Shown: positions 8,067 to 17,097 of the stretch, in pieces
Layout of the letters: every line of letters begins with the position of its first letter
Numbering within the stretch: the first letter of the stretch is position 1
Origin: JBAZUK01 sp041661445
Lineage (GTDB): Bacteria; Chlamydiota; Chlamydiia; Chlamydiales; SM23-39
Direction of reading: 5' to 3'
NCBI GenBank assembly: GCA_041661445.1
Contig: JBAZUK010000001.1
Location: 62,001-126,000, forward strand
DNA length: 64,000 nt
Made by a program: the position numbers and the translations under genes
Notes under the pieces: generated by a model
The model's database searches: none
Told to the model about the DNA's origin: nothing
Seen by the model: only the letters and a program-made list of their open reading frames with translations

Positions 8067-9206
8067 ATGTCTATAGAAATCCAAAAAGATCTTGAAAACG
8101 AAAGTATAACAAAATATTTAGATTTTATTTTTGAAAAAATTAATATCGATGGTTATGAGATAGTATATAAAATTACAAATTCAAAAACAAATTTGAATGC
8201 AATAATTTCAATTCATGATTTAACTTTAGGAACGGCATTAGGCGGGATAAGAATAAAAAATTATTCAAGCTTTGATGAAGCTTTAAATGATGTTTTGAGA
8301 TTGTCAAAAGGGATGACTTACAAATCAGCTGTTGCTGAAGTTGGTTTTGGCGGAGGAAAAAGCGTTATAATGCTTCAACCCTCCCAGAAGAAAACTCAAG
8401 AGCTGCTTTTGTCTTTTGGCGAAGCTGTTGATTTTTTAAAAGGTAAATATATCTGCGCTGAAGATATGGGATGTACTCCTGATGATATGCTTACTATTAG
8501 CAAAAAAACAAAATATGTTGTTGGCCTTCCTACAGAAAAAAGCAGTGGAAATCCTGCGAAATTTACAGCATGGGGAGTGTTTCAGGGAATTAGGGCCACG
8601 CTGTACAAATTATTTGGTTCTACTTCATTTCAAGGTCGAAAGATAGCTATACAGGGACTCGGCAGCGTCGGACTTAATTTAGTAGATTTTTTATTTTGGC
8701 AAGGTGCCGACCTAGTTGTGACAGATGTAAATCCTGAAGCATTAAAAACAGTTTCTTCAACTTATGGAATTAAAGCAGTTAAACCAAATGAGATTTTCGA
8801 ACAACAATGTGATATTTTCTCTCCTTGTGCTATTGGCGGAATTATAAATGATGATAATATCTCAAAATTAAAATGCAAAGCTGTTTGCGGATGCGCAAAT
8901 AATCAATTGCTTGAAGATAGACATGCAGATATCTTAAAGAAAAAAAACATTCTTTATGCGCCTGATTTTGTTGTAAATGCCGGCGGTCTGTTAAATGTTT
9001 CAGCAGAACTTGATAAAGAAGGATATCATCCGAAAAGACCTAAAGAAAAAATTGATAAAATCTATGATATGATTTTGGAAATTTATAATATTTCGGAAAA
9101 AAATGATATCTCAACTAATCAAGCTGCGATAAAACTGGCGCAATTTAAAATAGAATCTGGTATAGGTAAAAGAAAAGATAGATTATATTTTCATTATTTT
9201 GAATAA
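8067..9206 (+). CDS. ldh: Glu/Leu/Phe/Val dehydrogenase, leucine dehydrogenase type
   Basis: This 379-residue enzyme deaminates a branched-chain or related amino acid with NAD. The substrate domain has GGIR, KGMTYKSAVAEVGFGGGKSVIM with the conserved lysines (about 92-113), and CAEDMGCTPDDM. The Rossmann domain starts at IAIQGLGSVGLNLVDF (about 193-208). A leucine dehydrogenase homologue is annotated in Chlamydia. The start follows TTTTTAAGGAG at good spacing. argS begins 10 bases after its stop, so the two are probably one transcript. The exact amino acid substrate is inferred only. Confidence 0.88.
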   Translation: MSIEIQKDLENESITKYLDFIFEKINIDGYEIVYKITNSKTNLNAIISIHDLTLGTALGGIRIKNYSSFDEALNDVLRLSKGMTYKSAVAEVGFGGGKSVIMLQPSQKKTQELLLSFGEAVDFLKGKYICAEDMGCTPDDMLTISKKTKYVVGLPTEKSSGNPAKFTAWGVFQGIRATLYKLFGSTSFQGRKIAIQGLGSVGLNLVDFLFWQGADLVVTDVNPEALKTVSSTYGIKAVKPNEIFEQQCDIFSPCAIGGIINDDNISKLKCKAVCGCANNQLLEDRHADILKKKNILYAPDFVVNAGGLLNVSAELDKEGYHPKRPKEKIDKIYDMILEIYNISEKNDISTNQAAIKLAQFKIESGIGKRKDRLYFHYFE

Positions 9207-9216
9207 TAATAAATAT

Positions 9217-10983
9217 ATGTTTAATTCCTTACTTATTGATTTTTTACAAAATAGACTCACTGAGTCTATTTTGAAATGTTTTGAAGAAAAACTTACATCT
9301 GAGCAATCAGTTGCAGATGTTTCTCTTTGTCAAGAAGAGGCTTTTGGTCATTATCAATGCAATAGCGCATTAAAGCTTGCTAAAATCCTGAAAGACAGCC
9401 CAAGAAAAATTGCTGAAAAAATAGTTTCTAACTTAAATCAAAAAGAAGATGAAAGAGAAATATTTTCTAAAATCGAAATAGCGGGCCCGGGTTTTATAAA
9501 CCTGACTATCGATTCAGATTTTTTATCTTATATCTTAAATGTAGTTATAATTGATCCCAAGCTTGGTGTTAAAAAGCCTTTAAAAATTCAAAAAATCATT
9601 GTTGAGTTTTCATCTCCTAACATTGCAAAGGAGCTTCATGTCGGGCATTTAAGGTCGACTATTATTGGAGATTCGATAGCAAGACTATTTGAGTTTTTGG
9701 GACATAATGTTTTGCGTTTGAACCATATTGGCGATTGGGGAACTCAATTTGGAATGCTAATTAATTACTTAAAAAAATATCAGCCAAAAATTTTATCTGA
9801 AGAAGAAAAAGCAGATTTAACAACTCTTACAGTTTGGTATAGAGATGCAAGAAAATTATTTGATTCTGATCCAAATTTTAAAAAAGATTCTCAATTAGAA
9901 GTTGTAAAACTTCAATCGGGTGATAAAGAATCGCTAGCTGCATGGAAGATCATCTGTGATATATCAAGATTGACTTTCCAGGAGATTTATTCGCTTCTGA
10001 GAATTAATATTCAAGAAAGGGGAGAATCTTTTTATAATTCCGAATTGCCAATTATAGTGAAGGATTTAGAAGAAAAAGGACTTATCGAAATTTCAGATGG
10101 AGCAAAGTGTGTATTTTTGGAAGGATTCAAAAACAGGGAAGGAAACCCTCTTCCTGTAATGGTTCAAAAATCAGATGGCGGATTTAATTACGATACGACC
10201 GATATCGCAGCATTTAAGAATAGGTGTCAAGTTGAAAAAGCCGATAGAATAATTGTTGTTACTGATTTGGGTCAAAGTCTGCATTTCGAAATGATTTATG
10301 CTCTTGTGGTGAAAGCAAAGTATTTAGATCCAAATGTAACAAAATTTGATCATGTAACATTCGGTGTTGTTCTTGGAGAAGATAAGAAGAAATTCAAAAC
10401 TAGAGAAGGCGAATCTACAAAATTGATAGATCTTTTAAATACTGCCATAGTTCATGCAAAAAAAGTTTTAAAAGAACATATGAAAAATGTTGATGAAGAA
10501 ACACTAGATCAAAGTGCGAGAAATTTAGCGATTAGCGCAATTAAATATGCAGATCTTTCTAATCACCGAATGAAAGATTATATGTTTTCTTATGATAAAA
10601 TGTTGTCTCTTGAAGGTAATACTGCCGCATTTTTATTTTATTCGTATGTTAGGATTTTATCGATTAAAAGAAAAGTTAATGAAGATATTGAAAAATTGTT
10701 GAAAGCTGCAAAAATTTCCTTGAGACATCCTTCAGAAATATCTTTAGGGTTTCATATTGTTAGATTCCCAGAAGTTCTTGAGCTCATGACAAGAGATCTT
10801 CTTCCAAATAGATTAACTGATTATTTATACGAGCTAGCTACTAGATTTAATATATTTTTTAGAGATTGTAGGGTCGAAGGGTCTGAAGATCAGGATAGCA
10901 GATTGTCTTTATGCTATTTGACGGAAAGAGTGTTTAAAAAGGGTTTTGATATCTTAGGATTAATTCCTTTAGACAGGATGTAA
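9217..10983 (+). CDS. argS: Arginyl-tRNA synthetase
   Basis: This 588-residue class I synthetase charges tRNA-Arg. It has the N-terminal Add1 domain, the HIGH-type motif in ELHVGHLRSTIIGD, VLRLNHIGDWGTQFGM, and the C-terminal DALR anticodon-binding domain ending in LGLIPLDRM. As usual for ArgS the KMSKS motif is degenerate (FKTREGES). I use the ATG at 9217; a longer frame from TTG 9199 overlaps the dehydrogenase and has no Shine-Dalgarno. argS and murA are near neighbours in C. trachomatis too. Confidence 0.95.
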   Translation: MFNSLLIDFLQNRLTESILKCFEEKLTSEQSVADVSLCQEEAFGHYQCNSALKLAKILKDSPRKIAEKIVSNLNQKEDEREIFSKIEIAGPGFINLTIDSDFLSYILNVVIIDPKLGVKKPLKIQKIIVEFSSPNIAKELHVGHLRSTIIGDSIARLFEFLGHNVLRLNHIGDWGTQFGMLINYLKKYQPKILSEEEKADLTTLTVWYRDARKLFDSDPNFKKDSQLEVVKLQSGDKESLAAWKIICDISRLTFQEIYSLLRINIQERGESFYNSELPIIVKDLEEKGLIEISDGAKCVFLEGFKNREGNPLPVMVQKSDGGFNYDTTDIAAFKNRCQVEKADRIIVVTDLGQSLHFEMIYALVVKAKYLDPNVTKFDHVTFGVVLGEDKKKFKTREGESTKLIDLLNTAIVHAKKVLKEHMKNVDEETLDQSARNLAISAIKYADLSNHRMKDYMFSYDKMLSLEGNTAAFLFYSYVRILSIKRKVNEDIEKLLKAAKISLRHPSEISLGFHIVRFPEVLELMTRDLLPNRLTDYLYELATRFNIFFRDCRVEGSEDQDSRLSLCYLTERVFKKGFDILGLIPLDRM

Positions 10984-11015
10984 AATATTTTCTAAAATTT
11001 ATTTAAAACAAAAAA

Positions 11016-11951
11016 TCAAATTGATGATTTGTTTTTTTCAAAGGGGATTTCCCGGACATATTTTGGACAGAGATATCCCGATAGATTTTCTTTTAAGGTC
11101 TTAATTAATGCTTTACCTTGATTTCTGCTGACTTCAAAATGTTTTGCACCCTTAACTTTATCAAGCTGAAACAAATAATAAGGAGCGATATTTAATCCGA
11201 TTAGTAATTCATATAATTTTTCCAAAACATTTGGATCGTCATTTATTCCCTTTAACAAAACATTTTGATTGAAGAGCAAAAAATTGTTCTGTTTTAATTT
11301 ATTTATGGAACTAATGACCTCATCATCGATTTCGTTTGGATGATTGATATGAAAAACAAAAATGATTTGTTTATTTATTTTTTTTAAAATTTCTATAAAT
11401 TCAGAATCTATTCTTTCTGGGAAGCCGATTATATATCTGGTATGAAATCTTATTCTTTTTAAATGGGATATCGAATCTAATTTTTCAAGCAAGTTTTTTA
11501 GATCAATATTACTAAGCGATAGGGGATCTCCTCCGCTTAGAATTATTTCATTTAAAGTCTCGTCATCTTTAATGATTTTTATTTCTTCATCAAAATCTCG
11601 ATCGATTGTGTTTTTTGTATGCCTTCTAAAACAGAATCTGCAATGCATAGCGCAAGTTGAAGAACATAGAAGCAGGGCTCTTTTGTTATATTTTTTTATA
11701 AGTTTATTTTTAGAAAATTTGTCTTCGCATAACGGGTCTAATGAATATTTATTATTGTTCTTTAATTCATTTACTGTAGGAACAAATTGTTTAAAGATTG
11801 GATCATTGATATCGTTTTTTTGGATTTTTTTTGCTAAATTGAAGGGGAGTAATAAGGGAAACGTTGGTTGCTTTAAAATTAGTTTTTCATTTTTTTTATC
11901 TAATTTTAAAAAATCAATTAATTTATTAATGTTTGTAAATAAATTTTGCAT
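11016..11951 (-). CDS. epmB: EF-P beta-lysylation protein EpmB-like (KamA-family radical SAM aminomutase)
   Basis: This 311-residue radical SAM enzyme has the cluster motif CSSTCAMHCRFCFRR (CxxxCxxC, about 93-105). It also has SGGDPLSL, HTRYIIGFPERI, and the C-terminal GAKHFEVSRNQGKAL and SGYLCPKYVREIP that EpmB and lysine 2,3-aminomutase share. The short length without the long extensions of clostridial aminomutase favours EpmB, which converts lysine to beta-lysine for attachment to elongation factor P by EpmA. It stands alone between argS and murA. The partner epmA is not in this window. Confidence 0.8.
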   Translation of the reverse strand: MQNLFTNINKLIDFLKLDKKNEKLILKQPTFPLLLPFNLAKKIQKNDINDPIFKQFVPTVNELKNNNKYSLDPLCEDKFSKNKLIKKYNKRALLLCSSTCAMHCRFCFRRHTKNTIDRDFDEEIKIIKDDETLNEIILSGGDPLSLSNIDLKNLLEKLDSISHLKRIRFHTRYIIGFPERIDSEFIEILKKINKQIIFVFHINHPNEIDDEVISSINKLKQNNFLLFNQNVLLKGINDDPNVLEKLYELLIGLNIAPYYLFQLDKVKGAKHFEVSRNQGKALIKTLKENLSGYLCPKYVREIPFEKNKSSI

Positions 11952-12028
11952 TATTTTTTTTAAATATAATTAATTTAATAGAAAAATATTAAATTAATTA
12001 AAGATAAAATAAAAGAACCTTTTTATTA

Positions 12029-13414
12029 TTAAACCAACTGTTTTATTGGCATTCCCAAGACAGATTTTTCTTTAAGAGGATTTTTTTTAACTCTTTCAAT
12101 ATTAGCCCCTAAAGAAGTTAGCTTTTCAATTATACTTTCATAACCTCTATCTAAAAACTTAGCATTAGACAAAATCGTTTCTTTATCAGCTAATAAACCG
12201 GCCATGACATAAGCAAAACCGGCTCTTAAATCAGGAATGGAAATTTCTTTGGCTTTGAGTTTGGTTGGGCCTTTTACGACTAAAGAGTGGAAGTGATTTG
12301 AAGAGTGATATCTGCATTTGCAGGATCCTAAACATTGAGTGAAAAGTTCAATATCAGCGCCCATTTCTTTTAATGTTTTAGTATATCCAAATCTGTTTTC
12401 ATAAACAGTTTCATGTAACACGCTTGTTCCGTGAGATTGAGTTAACAGCACGACAAACGGCTGCTGCCAGTCTGTCATAAATCCTGGATGTACATCTGTT
12501 TCAATGTGAAGACCGCTCTTAAGCGATTTTTCATAGAAGAATTCAATCCCTTCTTTCTTAATATCAAAACCAGCTCCGATTTCTCTTAACTTATTTAGGA
12601 AAGTAATCAAATGTAAGTGCTGAGCGCCTTCAATAAAAACTCTGCCTTTTGTACTGATTGCAGCAAGGGCATATGAAATAATTTCATTTCTATCCGGAAG
12701 AACATGATGTTCGACTTCATAAAATTTGCTGGTATGCTCGATGATTATTGTTCTGTCGGCTTCTATTGAAATATTAGCTCCAAGTTTTTGTAAAAATAAA
12801 ATAAGATCAACTATTTCCGGCTCCATTGCAGCGTTTTTAATTATTGTTTTTCCTTTTGCTCTGACAGCAGCAAGAATTGTATTTTCCGTCGCTCCGACAG
12901 ATGGATAAGGAAGATTTATGACAGATCCAGATAGACCTAAATGAGCTTGTGCAAAATAAGCTCCTTCTTTTTTCATAGCGCGGTATTCAATAGTAGCACC
13001 AAGTTTTTTTAATGATTCAATATGAAAATCAAGCGGTCTTGATCCCAAGTCGTCACCCCCAAGAGTCGGAACGATGATATCTTCAGTTGTTCTTCCAAGA
13101 AGAGCGCCGATCATCAAAATCGGGATGCGATTTGATCCGGAAAATCTTTGAGGAATATATGAATTTTTCAATTCTTTTGTTTGAACTTCCATTATGTGAT
13201 TTTCTTTATCCCATGAAACTTCCATTCCAATTTGTTTGCATAGATCTAAAGTAATTTCGACATCACCTATATTTGGAACATTATGAAAAATACACTTCTT
13301 GTCAGATATTAAAGAAGCAACTAAAAGTTTTGTCATTGCATTTTTTGCACCGGAAGATTTTATTTTTCCTTTTAGAATAGTGCCGCCTTTAATTTTTATT
13401 TTGTCTTCGTACAT
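12029..13414 (-). CDS. murA: UDP-N-acetylglucosamine 1-carboxyvinyltransferase
   Basis: This 461-residue EPSP-synthase-fold enzyme starts peptidoglycan precursor synthesis from UDP-GlcNAc and phosphoenolpyruvate. It shows GGTILKGKIKSSGAKNA with the catalytic Lys at its start, SVGATENTI, PDRNEII, HPGFMTDWQQP and IPDLRAGFA. The loop that carries active-site Cys115 in E. coli reads GGDDLGSRP, so the Cys is Asp at residue 121. Asp at this place gives fosfomycin insensitivity and is known for C. trachomatis MurA. The protein is slightly longer than usual, with an internal Cys-containing insertion (LGSCKCRYHSSNHF) near residues 365-380. Confidence 0.95.
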   Translation of the reverse strand: MYEDKIKIKGGTILKGKIKSSGAKNAMTKLLVASLISDKKCIFHNVPNIGDVEITLDLCKQIGMEVSWDKENHIMEVQTKELKNSYIPQRFSGSNRIPILMIGALLGRTTEDIIVPTLGGDDLGSRPLDFHIESLKKLGATIEYRAMKKEGAYFAQAHLGLSGSVINLPYPSVGATENTILAAVRAKGKTIIKNAAMEPEIVDLILFLQKLGANISIEADRTIIIEHTSKFYEVEHHVLPDRNEIISYALAAISTKGRVFIEGAQHLHLITFLNKLREIGAGFDIKKEGIEFFYEKSLKSGLHIETDVHPGFMTDWQQPFVVLLTQSHGTSVLHETVYENRFGYTKTLKEMGADIELFTQCLGSCKCRYHSSNHFHSLVVKGPTKLKAKEISIPDLRAGFAYVMAGLLADKETILSNAKFLDRGYESIIEKLTSLGANIERVKKNPLKEKSVLGMPIKQLV

Positions 13415-13619
13415 ATAGAAACTCTGGGATATTATTATTTTTTATTTTATGTGATAAATGAAAAATTTTCAAAGCAATTAAAAGAAATTTATAAAAATAA
13501 AAAAAGAAAAATTAATTTTTTGTGATTTTTTTTGAAAACATTTTTTATTTTTTTAAGTGAAAACATTATGTCTTTATTTTAGAAATTTTTTATTGGATTC
13601 TTTTTATCGAAAGAACGTT

Positions 13620-13647
13620 TTGGCAGAAAAAATATTGATCATATTTT
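13620..13647 (+). promoter_or_regulatory. Candidate ispF promoter
   Basis: TTGGCA (13620-13625) is followed after 16 bases by TATTTT (13642-13647). The -35 match is 5 of 6 and the -10 match 4 of 6. It would give a leader of about 48 bases before the ispF ATG. The 287-base divergent region between murA and ispF shows nothing else that I can name. Confidence 0.35.
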
Positions 13648-13701
13648 TTTATTTTAAAAAAAATCTTTTTATGACATTATCATTTAAAAAAACAAGGTTG
13701 A

Positions 13702-14199
13702 ATGAAAGAAAGTTATCCAATTTATAAGACAGGGATCGGAGAAGACAGTCATAGATTTTTATCCGAAGACTTAACTAAGCCCTGTATCTTAGCAGGAGTT
13801 GTTTTTGAAGATGTTCCAGGTTTGGCAGCAGATTCCGATGGAGATGCTGTTTATCATAGTATTTGCAGAGCAATAACCTCAATCAATTCATTTCCGATTC
13901 TTGATACAGTTGCAAAAGATTTGTGTTTGAATCAAGGAATAACCGATTCGAAAGTTTATCTTGAAAAAGCATTTGAATCTTTAAAAAATTTAAAAGTTGT
14001 CCATGTTGCTATTTCAATAGAAGCAAAAAGACCAAAAATTTTTAAAAAAACAGAAGAGATGAGAAAAAACATTTCAAGTATTTTAAAAATAGATATTTCT
14101 CAGGTAGGAATTGTTGCTCATAGTGGCGAAGGTTTGACAGAATGCGGTTGCGGCATGGGAATTCAATCAACATGCTGTTTAACAGTGGTTAGTTTTTAA
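13702..14199 (+). CDS. ispF: 2-C-methyl-D-erythritol 2,4-cyclodiphosphate synthase
   Basis: This 165-residue enzyme of the non-mevalonate isoprenoid pathway has the zinc site motif GIGEDSHRF (residues 11-19, Asp and His ligands), then DSDGDAVYHSICRAI with the third His ligand, and SGEGLTECGCGMGI at the C-terminus. The usual HSDGD reads DSDGD here. An AAGG Shine-Dalgarno precedes the ATG. It converges on the cysJ-like gene with a 29-base gap. The two are neighbours in C. trachomatis as I recall. Isoprenoids feed UppS, also in this window. Confidence 0.9.
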   Translation: MKESYPIYKTGIGEDSHRFLSEDLTKPCILAGVVFEDVPGLAADSDGDAVYHSICRAITSINSFPILDTVAKDLCLNQGITDSKVYLEKAFESLKNLKVVHVAISIEAKRPKIFKKTEEMRKNISSILKIDISQVGIVAHSGEGLTECGCGMGIQSTCCLTVVSF

Positions 14200-14228
14200 A
14201 AAAAAACTGAAACTTTTATATATTGAAT

Positions 14229-15320
14229 CTAATATACGTCTTTTAAATAACGCTTTTCTTTGATCAGCTGTCTTAAAAAATGAGCGGATTCTTCTTTAGT
14301 TAGATTTCCTTCTTCAATGAAAATTTCTTGCATTTTTTCATCAACTTCTCTTGCCATTTTAATATTTCCGCAGATATAAATTATAGCCCCGAGGCATAGC
14401 CACTGCCATATGTCAGAACCATTTTCCAACAATCTGTCCTGAACATAAATTTTGTCTTCCTGATCTCTTGAAAAAGCAGTATTAATACGGAGTATGGTTT
14501 TTTCTTCCAAATCTTTGAAAAATGACTCAAAGTAAAAATCGTTTGCAGCTTTTCTTTCTCCGAAGAATAACCAGTTTTTCCCTATGGAATTTGATAAAAA
14601 TCTCTCTTCCATAAAAGCCCTGAAAGGTGCAATTCCGCATCCAGCTGCGATCATGATTATTGGTTTTTCGACATCTTTTGTAAGAGAAAAACCATGTGAA
14701 TGCTGGATATAAATTGGAATTGGAGTTTTATGCAGCTGAGCCAGGTTGCACATAAATTCCGTAGTGACGCCATTTCTTAGAATACTCGAAAGTTCGTATT
14801 CAACATGTGTAATTATTAGATGAATTTCATTGGGGTACATGTTTAATGAAGATGCGCATGAATAAAGTCTTGGAAGAATGGGAAGTAGATGGTCGCACAT
14901 ATCCTGTGTTTTGACATCATGATTTGGAAATAATTTTATCAGATCCCAGATATGATGCGAAGAGATGATGTTTTTAGCTTCGTTGATAGAAATTTTAGTG
15001 AAGAGACTAAAAAAATTATACGTTGCTTTTGTAAGATTGGCCTTATGAAGCAAAAAATCAAACAAACGAACACTTTTCTTGGTTTTGGGATCAATGATTA
15101 ATTCATCAGGATCAGATTTCATGGCGTTAATGGTCAATTCAACTATTTTAGGATCATTTTGAGGGATAATTGCCAGACTGTCGCCGGGTTTGTAGGTGAT
15201 GTTGGAGTTGCTTATGTCTAAAACAATGTGATAAGTTTTTTTAAATGAATCGGCCTTGTTTAAAAGCCTTCTAAATTTTATATGGGATATAAAAGGATTC
15301 TGAAAATTATATAAATTCAT
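14229..15320 (-). CDS. cysJ: CysJ-like NADPH flavoprotein reductase without a flavodoxin domain
   Basis: This 363-residue protein is a ferredoxin-NADP reductase-type diflavin reductase module. It has an FAD domain with YKPGDSLAI and PRLYSCASS (the RxYS motif), and an NADP domain with AAGCGIAPFRAF, WLFFGERKA and YICGNIKMAREVDEKM. It lacks the N-terminal FMN-binding flavodoxin domain of E. coli CysJ. Chlamydiae have a gene annotated cysJ but no evident sulfite reductase pathway, so the real electron acceptor is unknown. It could instead support another flavin- or iron-sulfur-dependent step. Confidence 0.8.
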   Translation of the reverse strand: MNLYNFQNPFISHIKFRRLLNKADSFKKTYHIVLDISNSNITYKPGDSLAIIPQNDPKIVELTINAMKSDPDELIIDPKTKKSVRLFDFLLHKANLTKATYNFFSLFTKISINEAKNIISSHHIWDLIKLFPNHDVKTQDMCDHLLPILPRLYSCASSLNMYPNEIHLIITHVEYELSSILRNGVTTEFMCNLAQLHKTPIPIYIQHSHGFSLTKDVEKPIIMIAAGCGIAPFRAFMEERFLSNSIGKNWLFFGERKAANDFYFESFFKDLEEKTILRINTAFSRDQEDKIYVQDRLLENGSDIWQWLCLGAIIYICGNIKMAREVDEKMQEIFIEEGNLTKEESAHFLRQLIKEKRYLKDVY

Positions 15321-15398
15321 TTTTTTCTCTTATTTTTCTTCACAAAAAAATTTAATTTATTCTATTTTAATAAATAAGCCCCTAAGGAGTTAATTTTT

Positions 15399-15527
15399 AT
15401 GCGTTTTATGTCCCTTTTATTATTACTATTTATATTCAATAGTTGCAATTTAGAAAATGGTGTTAACAAAAATTACATCATATCTCAAGCTAAAGAAAAT
15501 GAAAAACTTGATCTAGAGGAAAAATAA
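15399..15527 (+). CDS. Small predicted lipoprotein (42 residues)
   Basis: The ATG at 15399 lies 9 bases after AAGGAG (15384-15389). It opens a 42-codon frame: Met-Arg, a hydrophobic stretch of about 12 residues, then the lipobox-like IFNSC with Cys at residue 16, and a short polar tail ending in DLEEK. Lipid attachment at Cys16 would leave a 27-residue mature lipoprotein. It sits beside gltX and two genes from tsp, the interval where C. trachomatis keeps its small lipoprotein omcA. The sequence is not similar to OmcA and lacks its many Cys residues, so the link is positional only. It is convergent with gltX (7-base gap). Confidence 0.65.
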   Translation: MRFMSLLLLLFIFNSCNLENGVNKNYIISQAKENEKLDLEEK

Positions 15528-15534
15528 AACTCAA

Positions 15535-17040
15535 TCATAATTTTATAAGATCAGATAAATCATTGGTCCCTAATTGCTCTTTGATTTGATTGATTTTTTT
15601 ATTTGATAAGCCTCCAAGAAATTCTATTGCTTTTAAAAATCTTGCCCTTACTCGATCTTTTTTTAAAATTTCGCATGATTGAAAGAAAGGAGGTCCAAAT
15701 TTTTTCCCCATGAGGCAGGCAAATAGCATCGGCATAACAACCTTTCTATGATTTATTTTAAAAAGATCAGCTAGTTCATGCGAAGCTTTTTCAATATCTT
15801 CAGTCCTTAAAATGTCTTGCTTTTCTAATAGAAACATCATTGTAGTGAAAATTATACAAGCGTTCTCCTTAGATATTTTATTTGGACAAAGCATTTCTTC
15901 TGTGTAGTGAAGGTTATTAATAAACATAAAATCAAATAGTTCAATAAACTCAGAGAAGTTCTTAATTCTTGAATGACAAAGAGGAATTAACTTTTTATAA
16001 AATTCATCGTTTAGCTGCCATGCTTTTAATTTTGTTAACAAATCTTTTTCGGAGGTGTTAATAATATATTGCTGGTTGATCCAATCCAATTTTTGTATAT
16101 CAAAAAATGCTCCTGAAGTACCAATTCTTGTGGGATCAAAATTTTTTACAAAATCATCAAATGAATAAATTTCTTTTCCATCCGGCATTGAGTAGCCCAT
16201 CAGGGTTAGAAAGTTTGTTAATGCCTCAGGAAGATATCCGCTGTCTTTGAAAAAAAATGTAGAAGTCGGATTTTTTCTTTTTGACAATTTTTTCCCGTCT
16301 TTTCCTAAAAGAAGAGGCATGTGCATAAAGTTAGGTTTCTCCCATCCGAAAGCTTCATATAACAATATGTGTTTTGGTGTAGAACTTATCCATTCATCTC
16401 CACGAATTACATGAGTTATTTTCATAAGATGGTCATCTACCACGTTTGCTAGGTGATAAGTAGGAAATCCATCAGATTTTAATAAGATCTGATCATCGAT
16501 ATCTGCGTAAGGTGTGGAAATTCTTCCTTTAATTCCATCTTCGAAAACACATTCGCCGGTTAAAGGCACTTTTAACCTAATGACATAAGGTTGATTTTCA
16601 TCTAATCTTTTTTGAATTTCTTCTTCAGACAGATTTCTGTATCTTCTATCATATCCGCCGGATGTCTGGCCAGTTTTTTCAGCGATTTCTCTCATCTGCT
16701 GCAACTCTTCTTTTGTTGCAAAGCATCTATAAGCTTTTCCATCTTCAAGAAGCTGCATTACATGTTTTTTATAAATATCAAGCCGCTCTGATTGTCTATA
16801 TGGTCCATAAGGGCCTGAAACATCTGGACCTTCAGCCCAATGTATATTTGCCCATCTAAGGGATTCAAAAATGTTTTTTTCATAAGTCGGGTGACTTCTG
16901 GATTGATCGGTATCTTCAATTCTTAAGATAAATTTACCATTATGCTTTTGAGCAAAAGCCAAGTTAAAAAGAGCTATATATACAGTGCCGACATGAGGAT
17001 CTCCTGTAGGAGAAGGGGCTATTCTTGTTCTAACTTCCAT
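15535..17040 (-). CDS. gltX: Glutamyl-tRNA synthetase
   Basis: This 501-residue class I synthetase charges tRNA-Glu, and probably also tRNA-Gln for GatCAB amidation in Chlamydiae. It has the HIGH-type motif PSPTGDPHVGT (residues 9-19), RIEDTDQSRS, RGDEWISSTPKH and the KMSKS-type KLSKRKN. A helical anticodon-binding C-terminus follows. AAGGAAACAT precedes the ATG. gltX near euo and tsp matches the C. trachomatis neighbourhood. Confidence 0.96.
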   Translation of the reverse strand: MEVRTRIAPSPTGDPHVGTVYIALFNLAFAQKHNGKFILRIEDTDQSRSHPTYEKNIFESLRWANIHWAEGPDVSGPYGPYRQSERLDIYKKHVMQLLEDGKAYRCFATKEELQQMREIAEKTGQTSGGYDRRYRNLSEEEIQKRLDENQPYVIRLKVPLTGECVFEDGIKGRISTPYADIDDQILLKSDGFPTYHLANVVDDHLMKITHVIRGDEWISSTPKHILLYEAFGWEKPNFMHMPLLLGKDGKKLSKRKNPTSTFFFKDSGYLPEALTNFLTLMGYSMPDGKEIYSFDDFVKNFDPTRIGTSGAFFDIQKLDWINQQYIINTSEKDLLTKLKAWQLNDEFYKKLIPLCHSRIKNFSEFIELFDFMFINNLHYTEEMLCPNKISKENACIIFTTMMFLLEKQDILRTEDIEKASHELADLFKINHRKVVMPMLFACLMGKKFGPPFFQSCEILKKDRVRARFLKAIEFLGGLSNKKINQIKEQLGTNDLSDLIKL

Positions 17041-17097
17041 ATGTTTCCTTTAAGAATTTAAATTATTTTTTTAAATATATTCTGTGTTAAAAAAATT

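Noticed and set aside
10984..11060. Possible bidirectional terminator between argS and epmB
   Set aside because: AAATC and GATTT can pair near 11010-11035 before a T run, but the stem is short, AT-only and partly inside epmB.
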